The position numbers were made by a program, and so were the translations under genes. A stretch of 64,000 bases of DNA from Henricia sp. BOLD:AAB3569 (taxonomy: Eukaryota; Echinodermata; Asteroidea; Spinulosida; Echinasteridae): assembly GCA_037783545.1 (NCBI GenBank), contig JBBELK010000001.1, forward strand, positions 62,001-126,000, written 5' to 3'. The notes under the pieces were generated by a model. That model saw nothing but the letters and a program-made list of their open reading frames with translations. It made no database searches and was not told where the DNA came from. Below, piece after piece: positions 23,801 to 34,800 of this stretch; position 1 is the stretch's first letter; every line of letters starts with the position of its first letter.

Positions 23801-24872
23801 CTTGCAGTTTAACTTGTCAGACTTCACGAGGCGTGCTTATGGTACAAACTACATTGAAACAGTCAGAGTACAGGTAAGATTTATTTTATCATCTTTCTGA
23901 AAATTCTTCTTTAAAATGTTTTGGCTATTAAATAATTAGGGTTTGTTTTGCCCTACTCGACGTCACTTGATTAGCACTGTATACTCAATGCGTCCCCCAG
24001 ACACTGGGGAAAACGTCATAGCGTGCTCGGGTAGGACCCGAACCCACGACCTCCTGCATACAAAGCAGACGTCCTAACCACGCAACCACTGAGCTGGCTG
24101 GTGTTGAGAATCTGGTACAAATAATTTAGCAGCGGGTACTGCAACCCGATCTGTGAATGGAATTTGACTTGTGTCTAAAAATCTTGGCCGCCCGGACAAA
24201 TCTTGGCCGCCCGGTGTAAAGTCAGCAAACATGAGTCGCTGGCTGCTGGCATCATCAATATCTGCGGCGGAGCACAGCCATGACAGCTACAGAGCTGCCA
24301 ACTTTCCCGGATTTAGGTTAATCTCCTGACTTCAGATACATCTATAAATCTCCAAGGTTGTTAATTGACAATACAGGAGGGTTTTCATCTGTGTCGGGAG
24401 CCACAAGATTTCCATGAAATCTGTTGCAAAATCTGGGAGGGTTGGCAGTTCCGCAGCTGCATGTATCTGTTTCGAGCAGTGCCCTCATGCAGTAAACAGG
24501 GATTCAGTGGGTTGGTCAATGTTTGCCGTGTGAGGGCGCTGCTCTGCGTGCCTGGACAAGACAGTGTCCAGTGGAGAACCCTGCTCAGATTCCCAACAGT
24601 TTTACATTAATCTTCTTTCTGAACAAGGCTTAGAACTTTTTTGATTGACCCTCGTAAAAAGCCAGGATATTTTTTATTATTGCAAAAACTGTGTGGTAAT
24701 CAGTGCCTTTGAACTGGCTTCTGATGGTCTTCCGTCTTTTCACCAGATCCACGCCAACTGCAGGATTCGACGTGTCTACTTCTCAGACCGACTATATTCA
24801 GAGGAAGAACTGCCCACGGAATTCAAGCTGTACTTGCCTGTCAACACCAAGGGAGTAGCAGCCGCGAAGTAG
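20895..24872 (+). CDS. CFAP20: Cilia- and flagella-associated protein 20 (CFAP20/BUG22), complete, four exons
   Basis: Inner-junction protein of axonemal doublet microtubules, also found at basal bodies; CFA20/DUF667 domain. Exons: 20895-20978, 22033-22347, 23808-23873, 24747-24872, all phase 0 with AG/GT junctions, giving 196 aa against about 193 in mammals. The N-terminus [20 protein letters not shown] matches the conserved family start, which fixes the ATG at 20895. The long second exon carries [36 protein letters not shown] and the [17 protein letters not shown] core. The last exon holds the conserved [20 protein letters not shown] and a short variable KGVAAAK tail. It is the next gene downstream of CK2 alpha on the same strand. 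An RFX X-box lies 161 bp upstream of the ATG. No frame breaks. Confidence 0.98.
21293..21668 (+). mobile_element. tRNA-derived SINE family 1, full-length copy, CFAP20 intron 1
   Basis: The tRNA-like head GTACCGTGGCCGAGCGGTTT looks tRNA-Leu/Ser-like, with B box GCAGGTTCGAACCTCC. The body contains TTAGGCAAGGCACTCAACCA, CATCCTTCGGAAGGGATGTA and CCTTGGTATGAATACCAGAA, and it ends in (AAT)n. Best copy of at least six in the window. Confidence 0.85.
21679..21815. mobile_element. Palindromic MITE, CFAP20 intron 1
   Basis: TTGTGGAAGCAATGTGCGTG and its complement form the ends, followed by TTGTGTGT/ACACACAA and an inner CGCGTAACGCG hairpin. It lies directly after the SINE tail. Both sit within a wider inverted pair GTCATTTTGGGAGT / ACTCCCAAAATGGC (about 21265 and 21832). 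Confidence 0.75.
22803..23000. mobile_element. Fold-back element, CFAP20 intron 2
   Basis: Left GATACGGGG...TTTAAACTTATTTCAAGTCTGA is mirrored by TCAGACTTTAAATAAGTAT...CCCCGTACC at the right. No coding capacity. Confidence 0.7.
23990..24110 (-). mobile_element. tRNA-derived SINE family 2, copy 2, CFAP20 intron 3
   Basis: Minus strand: CTCAGTGGTTGCGTGGTTAG (A box region), TTTGTATGCAGGAGG, then GTGGGTTCGGGTCCTACCC (B box), followed by GAGCACGCTATGACG. Related to 13715-13840. Confidence 0.7.
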
Positions 24873-25620
24873 TTAGCATCCAGCGGCGAGGCAACTACAA
24901 AGAATGTTCCCCCCTCTCGACTTCGCATCATTCAGGAAGCTTCGGACAACTCAGCGGAACGTGCTGGTGCTTCGTGAGTGACTGAACCTAAAGACTTTAG
25001 AACAGGCTGGAATTCTTTTTCGTTTCTTGTTAAACGTGACAAATTAAAAACATTTTGTAGTCGTGGTCATCGGAAAGTTCTGCAGCCAATTTCATGAAAC
25101 CTCATTCAATATGCTCTTTTTGTAATGTATCTAAACTCACGGATGTTTCTTGTGACATTGCCTAGTGATAAGCTATTTCGTTCATCTGTTACTTTAAATT
25201 CAATTCTATGGTTGAAATTCATTTTGCATACAGTTGTTGCTAGGTAGGACAAGCCTCGGACATGCTTTGTGGTCATTAAGAGCAACCGTTTGTTATTAAA
25301 GTATGCATTGAATTTTTATACACTACAAAAATCCCCTATTGTGTGAAGCTGCTTGTGCAAAAATGTTGCAATAATTTTTACGAAATGCTACTTTCAGAAG
25401 TTGCGCAGCCTTTGCAACATTTCGTGAAATCGGCCGCTGGCTTGTCCAGTTACAGTTGTAACACTAGAAAACAGTGGTCCAGTCCACTGATATGTTTTGT
25501 TGTCTACAATAACTCTGTTCGTCTAGTACCTCGTACCTCAGATATTTGTGGGCTGTTTCCGGCGTACACAAATGTATAGTATTCCTGGGTTTCACCATTA
25601 AAGATTGTCTATGCTCAATA
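24873..25620 (+). other. Probable 3' UTR of CFAP20
   Basis: The sequence after the CFAP20 stop has no coding feature and no recognisable transposon. Candidate polyadenylation hexamers ATTAAA occur at about 25295 and 25597. Which one is used cannot be told from sequence. Confidence 0.35.
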
Positions 25621-25953
25621 ACGTTGGCATCCTAAAATGTTTCGTAAATTGACTGTAGAAGTGCACATGTCATGTTATAGAGGTCGTGCATTGCCTGGGT
25701 CGTGTACAAACAACATATCACAGCCAGCATTTCTAGGAGTTCGTCTGGTCAACATTTCAACCATTAGAAATGAACAATAATGGCATCCTTCAAGTGATAT
25801 CTACTACAAACACACTACTTGGTCTAACGCAATCGCAACAGTTTACATAAAACACTGAGTTTAGTGGCTGTGTTGCATCGTGCCATGCCGCGTCAATCTT
25901 GGTTATGGCCCGCAACAAATCAGCGATGAGCCCTCACAGATGGCGTCCAGACC

Positions 25954-26217
25954 TTGGGCCAGTTTCATGGCGCTGCTTAAGCGCTAGCTGAAGACGTGTG
26001 CTTACTGTAGCAGAAAGGTTGTGCTAACGTTACCACTATTTCACGGCCACAGTGTGCTTAAGCATGCGCGTGCTTGGAAACGGACATAGTTACGTCACTA
26101 GTGTTTAGCAAATTTTGCCTCTGAAGCTAGCAAACATTTAGCAGTGCTTAAGGTTACTAGACGGAGCCTCCGTTGGCACAAAATCGGCTGCTAAACAGCG
26201 CCATGAAATTGGCCCCT
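25954..26217. mobile_element. MITE of the GGGCC-TTTCAT family, single copy
   Basis: Ends GGGCCAGTTTCATGGCGCTG and CAGCGCCATGAAATTGGCCC are mirrored. The interior shares AAGCGCTAGCTGAA, GTGCTTACTGTAGCAGAAA and TATTTCACGGCCAC with the elements at 58722-59637 and 59639-59913. Confidence 0.8.
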
Positions 26218-26397
26218 GTTGGGTGAGCATCACCATGAGGTCTGGGAACGAGACTAAAATTGCAGTGCGACATTGTTTGAATAAAACGCCAATATACCCC
26301 ACTAGATATCACATTTCAACAGTAAATTGCCTCATTCAAAAGCTTTAGCAAATCTCAAAGACTTTTCCAGTCAAATTTATTTTCAAAACCTTGGTTT

Positions 26398-26709
26398 CCC
26401 CAAGACCTCTGACACACTGGGCAGATGCTGTACCAGCTGAGCTATGAGGCACAGTGGTATACTCCCTCGGGTTTTCCCCAAGACATCTGACACACCGGGC
26501 AGATGCTCTACCAGCTGAGCTATGAGACACAGTGGTATACTCTCTCGGGTTTCCCTAAGACCTCTGACACTGGGCAGATGCTTTACCAGCTGAGCTATAC
26601 TCCCACAGTGGTATACAACCTCAGGTTCTCCCCAAGACATCTGACTCACCGACACCAGGCAGATGCTCTACCAGCTGAGCTATGAGGCACAGTGGTGTAT
26701 TCCCTAAAG
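26398..26709 (-). repeat. Four tandem tRNA-like half units, about 77-bp period
   Basis: Units start at 26401, 26479, 26556 and 26633. On the minus strand each contains CATAGCTCAGCTGGTAGAGC, a tRNA D-arm/A-box sequence, then CATCTGCC and a worn CTTGGGG region. The B box is eroded in every unit. A single plus-strand relative follows at 26774. Confidence 0.75.
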
Positions 26710-26773
26710 TTCGAAACACAAAGAGAAAAATTGGGTTCCTAGGGAGAACCTGAAGAAGTATATCACTGTTTCT

Positions 26774-26838
26774 TATAGCTCGACTGGTGGAGCATCTACC
26801 CTAAGAATCGGTGGTCTCGGGTTCGAATTGAGATGAGA
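26774..26838 (+). repeat. tRNA-like sequence, plus strand
   Basis: TAGCTCGACTGGTGGAGCAT (A box) is followed at normal spacing by CTCGGGTTCGAATTGAGA (B box). The acceptor stem does not pair, so this is a SINE or tRNA relic rather than a tRNA gene. Confidence 0.55.
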
Positions 26839-27232
26839 TCAACATGATTATTTGGTCTCATTCCATGTTAAGATCTAAAATTTAAATCTCGGTCATTCAG
26901 TAGGGAGGGGTAACTAGTTCCGAAAAAAAAAATTCATTACAGCCACGCCAACCTCTATGTGCTGCAGTTAAGTTGGAATAATTAATTCTACTTTTCATTT
27001 TTATCTGAAATGTCTGTGAAAATTTTCAGTAGTTTCTGTCAATAAAATTGGATCATTTAAAGCCAAGTTACAGAACATGCAAACTATTATAGTGAACATT
27101 TAAAGTACGTTTTTATTTAAACCAGAAATAGCAAAAAGTAGTTGAATGAGAAACCAGTAGCAGAAGTAAGGGAATATTTAATTAATTTTTCCAACCTACT
27201 GACACTTGAATCTACTGGCAATTTAAAGTCAG

Positions 27233-27351
27233 AGGCTCGTCAGCAATGCGCACCCGCCAATTTCGTGCAACTCCATGCCTTTGCTATGGAGCTGTGTATT
27301 TTGTTGTACGAATTTGGCGCGCGCGCATTGCTGACGAGCCTCTGCCTTTAA
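27233..27351. mobile_element. Fold-back MITE, TTAA family, copy 2
   Basis: Same hairpin design as 986-1121, bounded by TTAA. The arm terminus reads AGGCTCGTCAGCAATGCGC on one side and its complement on the other. Confidence 0.8.
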
Positions 27352-28000
27352 CGTTTCGTGTCACAGTTGCCTCGACTTGAATACGTGTGTACATATTACG
27401 CTAGCTACAGGGAAAACAAAGACAGATCGGGAATTGAACCCAAGGCTGTAAGAACTCTCCATATTGCACCATTTCACTTATATTGAAGTCTAAGTTATAA
27501 TGTGCCACACCAAAAGTTTGAAGTAATGGGAATGTCTAGAAGCTTTTTGTTCTTTAAATATCAAGTCTGTCCCATGGTTCAGTGTAAATATGTTGCAAGC
27601 AAGTGCTCGCTCTGTTGTCGTTGTTATAGATGTTGACACGTTGACTTTGCCAAAACCATGACAAGTTCCCGAAATAGTTGTATTATCTTTCATATATAGA
27701 GAAACAAACACGGTGCAAACAGAGCTGTAAAATGTACATATTATTTACAATTTGTCATAAAACTCTCAGTTTATTGTATTCTAAGTTTCCTTTCGTTTTG
27801 TCTGTGCTTTTAGTACTGTTATCTGGGGACCCTTTTTCAAAACTTTACAACCATTCATTTAGCAAGGTTTACTGCTTCTATCTGAACTGTACCGAAGTGT
27901 TCCCACTCCTGCGTAAACTTTCCCCATGCAAGCATAGTGTTTACTACAGGCTCATGTGACAACTAAATACAGCCCTGTAAAACTACACTCTACCACAATA

Positions 28001-28142
28001 GACCGTATCGAATAGCCGCCATTTTGTAGGACAGTTTCTTTGTTCCTTGAGGACATGCATGGTTGCACATATTGTGCTTCCATTGTTCAACGGTTTAAGT
28101 AACAAAAGGTGCCCCATGAAATGGCGGCTATTCGATACGGTC
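28001..28142. mobile_element. TA-flanked MITE with YY1-like motifs in both ends
   Basis: The ends start GACCGTATCGAATAGCCGCC and are mirrored; TA flanks are at 27999 and 28143. Each end carries CCGCCATTT, close to the YY1 consensus. Confidence 0.8.
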
Positions 28143-28377
28143 TAAAGGTTACAGATATTAGTGTGGTTCAATTTTGGCATTTTGTTTTCACCTATTTCTG
28201 TGACAAGGCAGGGGGATTTTCCAAATCTCGGCTTCGTCTCCATGGAGCCTGAGCCTAAGTCGAGATTTGGAAAAAGGCCCATGTATGTGTCTGTCATGCA
28301 AATTGTTGATTCAAACGGAATGAATGCCCTCAAAATAGACTGCTGAAGTGAATACGTCATCTTTTGTTGGTGCCTAG

Positions 28378-28705
28378 GCAATGCATAGTTCCGAGATTGC
28401 CCAATTAATTAACCCCGCCCCCATGGATATTGTTGCTATGCCGCACACGCTATCATCAAAATGGCGACACACACTGCACAAACCAACGGGACTTTCAACG
28501 GAAAGCACAGATTCATTGGAGAAAACTCAAAGGTGTTCATGTTTCAGGGCCGACAGTTGTCTTAGAACACTGAGTATTAAAAGGGCCAGTAATACAGGGA
28601 TGTTGTTGTGAGGCAATGCACTTTGACCTACATGTGGGTGCTGTCTGCTAGCCCTGTTGTGATTGGTCGGCGGGTTCGGCTTGATTGACAGGAACTATGC
28701 ATTGG
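28378..28705. other. Segment with CAATGCATAGTTCC inverted ends and a 34-codon frame
   Basis: CAATGCATAGTTCC at the left is mirrored by GGAACTATGCATTG at the right. Inside, 28461-28565 (+) is a short open frame, MATHTAQTNGTFNGKHRFIG..., with a good start context. I do not recognise it, and no clear splice donor follows. Confidence 0.35.
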
Positions 28706-29059
28706 TTAATTATAAACTAAAAGTTACTCAATCGTGTCTCTGTGCTTTTGTAATGGCACTTTTTCCGACGGCCATGATAGTTTAGAGCCAATTACCTTTA
28801 GAGTAACGGCTTGCGAGGGCAGTGGTTGCGAGTGGGGACTCGCAACCATGCACACGCTATTCAGAACTCGCCCCGTGAGAACGGAACACTCGCAAGCTAC
28901 TCACAAACTACTTGCAGCTCACAGGGGCAGTCTAATTCCGACGAATGAAAACTGCGGTGTATCTCCAAGGTATTTACATGACGTCACAATAGAAATACAC
29001 CGCAGTAACAATGGAATAACCACAAGAGGGCGGGCTCACTAAATGTTGTTCGGATTAAA

Positions 29060-29130
29060 CCACAGACAACAAAGAACCTATAGACGCACAAGGCTCTTGT
29101 GCGTCTATAGGTTCTTTATGTCTGTGATTA
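29060..29130. repeat. Short near-perfect hairpin
   Basis: AAAGAACCTATAGACGCACA is mirrored about 29095, with ACAGACA ends, giving roughly 31-bp arms. Confidence 0.7.
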
Positions 29131-29907
29131 AACTATACCGGTACTCGATTGTAATTAAGGATCGATAGAGGGCGCTGTTCTAACCCAGAATTAGTGGCGT
29201 GCAGAATGTCGGGATCAGACAGAGCTATATCAGACGACAACATCGATAGGCCTATATATCGATGGACGACAACTAAACGTAATAACACGTATCTTTGGCA
29301 AAGACGCGGTTTTGTTTGTTTCTGTAAAACGGCTCTGTGCCTTTCCTCAGTAGCGCGCCCTCTTGCGCCAACATTACAAATTATTCGAAGTCGGACTTGG
29401 TCAAGTCTAGTGGCTGGTGTATTTTCTCACCGGGAAGAGGGCGCTATACAGGCGCATCGATGGCGCGAGCACTGTGAGGGCGCTATACTGGCGCTTGTAA
29501 AGCACAGCCTTAACAAAAGGCTAAATAACACGTGGACAATTTTGGCGCGTTTTGTCATTCAAAAAGTCGCTTGCTGTCTGGAAGGAGTACGTCATGTGGT
29601 TTTGGTTTTTGGAGGGAAACTGCGCCGACGGAACACGTCGAAGAAAGACGACCGAATTGGTAAGAATTGAGAAGTTGACCATTATTTATTAGGCCTATTA
29701 ATAGGCCTACTATTTTCCTCTGTTTTTTTTTTACATTTTTTTTAAAGCATACAGTATAAAAGCAAAACAGAAAGATCCATGCACGGACACACCATGGACA
29801 CACCCACTTGAACCTGCACTAAACTGGGACAACCCTAAAAAATGCCTTCCTTAGTAAAATCATGACATTTTGTCCATCAACATGATCAATGAATGATGGC
29901 CGTCATT

Positions 29908-30128
29908 AATTGTTTCGCGCTGCCCCACCCCCTAGGTGGGGGTTTGGTCACGTTTTTCATGCCCCAGGCTGGGGCATTTGACCCGTGTATTTCCTATACA
30001 AGACGCGCATGTTTTGCACCCGAGGGTGGGGATTTTTGTCACCTAAATGTTGCCCCAGGGTGGGGATTTTGTCACCAAAAAAGTGACAATCCCTAGCCCG
30101 GGTGGGAGGGGTGGGGGAAACAATTGAT
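29908..30128. mobile_element. Fold-back element with TTGTTTC...CCCCACCCCC ends
   Basis: AATTGTTTCGCGCTGCCCCACC and GGGGTGGGGGAAACAATT are inverted ends. The interior alternates CCCCAGG(c/g)TGGGG and TTTTGTCAC blocks. Confidence 0.65.
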
Positions 30129-30140
30129 AGGTGCATTACG

Positions 30141-30273
30141 TTAGACCTTTTCGGGGTTTTCCACGCACTTCAAGCCGAAGGTCAGGTGTACCAATATAGA
30201 CTATATCTACAGTAGCGAGAGAATAGAATCGGGAACGAATCTATAGTACCACTAATTCCCCGAAAAGGTCTAA
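30141..30273. mobile_element. MITE with TTAGACCTTTTCGGGG ends
   Basis: TTAGACCTTTTCGGGG at the left is mirrored by CCCCGAAAAGGTCTAA at the right. No coding capacity. Confidence 0.75.
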
Positions 30274-31597
30274 GGCAAATCAATTATTGATGTCCATGCA
30301 TACCAGCTGCACGCGCAGTCGTGTGTACAACGAAAAGAAACCTTTTGAACATTTATTGTGTGTGGAAAATTATTTTATGTTATTTAAAAACAAATTGCAA
30401 CGGGTATGCAAAATGCCTATCTTATAATGATGTAGAATCATAAAGTATTTTCTGGTAAATGTAAAGGTTAACAATACAAAATGAAAATGTGACCCTTCGT
30501 TGATAATACATTCTAGATGTGTATGCCCAATAACACTGGAACAAATAAACAAACGTGTAAACCATAAAATCATAACTTTTGTCACAGCCAATAAACTGTG
30601 AGGTATATGGGGAAGTTAAATTAAAATAAATAATGCATAAAAGAGCTGTTCAGATATTTCCAGAAAATTAATTTCGTTTTAACCTTAAAAATCATATAAA
30701 ATACCTCCCCAAAATACTATCCATGGGAAATTTGCAATATAAAATTTAGCCGGGTTAAGTCCGCAAAAAGGTTGGTGTAATTACTAATTACTGCACTGCC
30801 TGCACTGCCTCAGGGAACCAGATAAATTAGTTTACAAAACATCGGCGTTTTTTTTTATGATATCCTTGAAAATATACGATTAAAAACGCGAATTTCAGAA
30901 TGGTAATGAGAAATATGACATCTGATATGGTATCAAAATCCTAACACCCATGGGAAAAATGGGGGTTTGAAAAATGTGATCTGGACACGCTCCTTTAATA
31001 GGGTGCAGTTCCGTACTGCAGGGGGGCACTGTCGATAATACAAGATATACATGTACTGCTTTAATAACATGGGCTATAATCCCAAGTCAGTTTCGCTTTA
31101 TTTTGTAGATATATCTGCCTACTGATAATACGATGTTTCTGTTATAACAAAAAGTTCCAGGGACGTTGTACATTTTAGCCGTACACGGTAATCATTAAAG
31201 TTGCACTGCCCGTGTTTGGGCCGATTTGGGCGTACAATTTTTTTTTTTTAAGTTAAATAGGTATTTTTCTAGAATAGAAAAAATTATCAGCTTTCATTTG
31301 GTCCCAAGAACGTAAAAATCCGTCAAAGATTAATGCCAGTTGATTAAAAACAAGAAATGATTAAAAAGCTGGCAGGTCATTTAATCGACAGTGTTATGAC
31401 GTAAATGTACATGTGCGCGTACATGTGTACAACATGTGAAGCACGTTTCAAGAAAAAGGCTTGTATCTCCAATTCCCGACGTCGGAAATTTAAGTTTTTG
31501 ATATTTTTCGTTACAGAGACACGTAAGCTTTCTAAATTCGTTCGCTTGTGTAAATTAATTTTTTTAATCCTTTCACCGAAACTCGGGCAATGCAACT

Positions 31598-31737
31598 TTA
31601 AAGGCACAGGCTCGTCAGCAATGCGCGCGCGCCAAATTCGTGCTCGAAACACGCAGCTCCATGCCTTTGCTACAGAGCTTGGTATTTCGTAGCACGAATT
31701 TGGCGCGCGCGCACTGCTGACGAGCCTGTGCCTTTAA
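31598..31737. mobile_element. Fold-back MITE, TTAA family, copy 3
   Basis: Best preserved copy, with both arms AGGCACAGGCTCGTCAGCA and a GCGCGCGC stretch, flanked by TTAA. It lies about 100 bp beyond the stop codon of the complete dipeptidase gene. Confidence 0.85.
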
Positions 31738-31833
31738 GGTAAATTGACTGCAATATTCAATGAAAAGAAATAATCAACGAGCATTTTAGTGGGCAGATTC
31801 ATTTTGAATACATATGTGTACAATTCCATATAT

Positions 31834-34800
31834 TTATACCAATGAAGCATCATACACGTAAGTTCTGCATGTATTATTCATCTCAAAGACATTGTCACCA
31901 GGAATGGTCTTGTCAAAAGGTAGAACATTTTTCTTGTCATCTCTGACCTAGAGATTTACAGAAAAGAAGGAAATGTAAAATGGTGTTAATGTGAAAAGTA
32001 CGTATTCCCAAAATAGTGTATTTCGTAAGTTCTGGCTGAGCTGTGAACTCATTTCTAAATAAGGAAATAGAAAAATGCTTCTCTGTTTTGGGGGGTTGCG
32101 TGGGGGCTCGGGGCTGGAAAGACAATTATGACTTTCACTTGCATGTTAATACCTATTATATACCTCATGCGTAGATTCCTGTCATCTGATTGGTTAAAAG
32201 TGGGGGCATTGAATCGGCTAGACCCGGCGCGTATATGCCCACCGGGCAATAGTCTTTGCCATGCCCCGGGCGCGTAATTTTTTTTTACACCGCAGCGAGG
32301 GGTACACCCCAATTTGTCAACCCGAATAGAGTCTAAGTTTCCAATGACTGACACTTCTCGAGTGACAATCTTGGAAATAGTGACAACTCTTACTCTCAGA
32401 AAAAGAAGAAACCGAGAAATTTCGGAAAATCCCAAACATGCATAGATTCGAACCAGGGACCTTATGATTACAAGTCGAGCTCTCTTCTAACCAGACCACG
32501 AAGCTGGTTGCAAACCGACCGCATTCAAAACCCTAAATTCCTTTAAAATAACCAACCCTAAACCCTAACCCTAAACCCTAACCTATTATATAGTCTCCTC
32601 TCAAGACGCTAAAAAGGTACAAACCCCATTGTTCTCCCCTCGCAGTGGTGTAAAAAAAAATTACGCGCCCCGGGCATATTGCAGGTTCCGGACGCGCGCA
32701 TTACATGTGTTAGCATAGCTGTGCTTCACGTAAACATTCATCAGGACGGTAATGGCGGAATCTCGACGTCATTTTGTCGTCTGTCGTAGATGATGAGGTC
32801 CTTAAGAAAGTAAGAGAAGTGGCCTACAGTGAAAACTGTGTTAGGTGAAATGTGCTACTAAAGTGCCAGGTGATTATGCTAACAAATGTTGCTGTTATTA
32901 ATACAACTTTTCCGCCGTAGACCAGCTTCCGAAATCGAAACTCGAAGAACCACTGTCATGACTGTATGATGTAGCCTATCGTTACTTTTAACCAACCAGA
33001 TGACAAAAATCTACACATTCGGTATATAAAACAAATATTGACTGCTGTTTATTCGGGTCATGGTTAAGATTATAGGCCCTCGGTGATCTCGAAGCCATGA
33101 CTATGCCCCTCGGCTTCCGCCTCGGGGCATAGTCATGGCTTCGAGATCACCTTGGGCCTATAATCTTAACCATGCCCCTCATTGCAGTCAATATTTGTAT
33201 ACTATATCCCACCATCATTTTTGTGGTAATTGTTAGAGGAAAATGCACTGGAAACGTTCCCCATTTGGCTTCTATGCAGTGTTAAACGAATTAACCAATG
33301 TATTGCCAAGCAAAGCAGTGAGCATGACTGGGCGAAAGTTCATGTCACATTTTGCTGACGAATTAATTGAGGCTATTTGGTTAACAGGTTGAGCCTACCT
33401 TTTCGACAGCTCTGAAGACCCGGAGTAAATTGCCACCCAGAAGCTTCTTGATATCCTGTTCACTCCAGCCTCGATCATTGATGAGAGCTGCTATCAGATC
33501 AGGGAACTTGGACACGTCCTCCAACCCCGTAGGCAATCTGGTAAGGTCACCATTTGTTAACCAATAAGTCTTGCCCGTCCTCAAATATTTATCATTTACT
33601 AATTGGTTATATGATGACTCAGGATACGATACAAATTGAGTTACTAAAACAAAACCAACTCTGACAGAAATAAAATATATAAAACGTGGTGAATTTGTAA
33701 CCTGCCAAATGTATTCCTGTAGACCTATCTGGTACCATTGAGAAGTTATGACCATTCGAAGAAAGGAGTTGAAGCGTGTTAATTGTTATGGCCGAGGGGA
33801 GTTTTCGAGAAAACTGGTTTATAAATTAATTCTTTGCCATACCACTATAACACTGCACAAATACACTTCAAAATCCTCGTCTTAAACATCTTCCTTGAAG
33901 ATTTGTTTGCAAAATTACACATCTATGTTGAATATTTGGTGTCTGGCTATCAAAAAATGTGGGAAGAAACCCCAAATCGATTTTGACTATTTTTTTTGTA
34001 TTTGGGGACATTCCTCATTTTTGTATTTCCTTTACTTGTGATCTGTTTTAAACATGGCTTCATACAGAGTATGTAACACGTGTGCAACACCCTCGACGCT
34101 CTCCTCCCACACTATCCGGTGTATTGAACACGGAACCTTGCCATTCCTGAGAGTAAATGTCAAAGATATAGTCCTATAAGAGTCAAGCTTGAAAATGCCA
34201 AATAGTGTGTCCTTACGTCCCGACGCCGTCGTAATCAGAACCTAGACCGACAATATAGATCCCCGCTCCGTTGCTGATGTTCCGAATGTGCTCAATGTGC
34301 TCTGCAATGAAAGGAAAAGTGAAATTTAACTTCCATGTAATTCAGTGCCTCAGTATACACGCCTTTTGTTTGCATCAAGTCCAGCGTACAGTTAATAACA
34401 TCAGTTGTGTGAAACGGTTTGGGAAAATGAAACGCATTTGTGCTACAATAGATGGAAATAACAAAAGACTATATAAGTCTTACTCTTTTTATAAACTTAG
34501 AAAGTTACAAAGGTGAAATTATTGCACTGATACCAATTGGTATCAAGACCAATACACTGTACATGTACCTGCGAAGAGCCGTTTGCCAGCATAGGTTTTA
34601 TGTCTTTTGACAATAAAATAAGGTCATAATGACGTTATGTTTTGTTTACATGTGAGCTTTTCATTTCAGCAGAAATTAATAGAGTCAGACGATTTTAGGG
34701 CGCACGGGAGAGCACAAAATATGACGTTATTTAACAAGCCTATTATTTAAAAAAAGAAGTAATTGTACGTTTCCACTCGCTCGCAGTTTCTCACTGTCAA

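Noticed and set aside
26398-26709. Possible CRISPR-like array of regularly spaced repeats
   Set aside because: Whole units repeat without unique spacers, the sequence is tRNA-like, and the genome is eukaryotic.
29194-29670. 158-codon frame on the plus strand
   Set aside because: Composition resembles intergenic sequence, contains repeated GAGGGCGCTATA motifs, and no domain is recognised.
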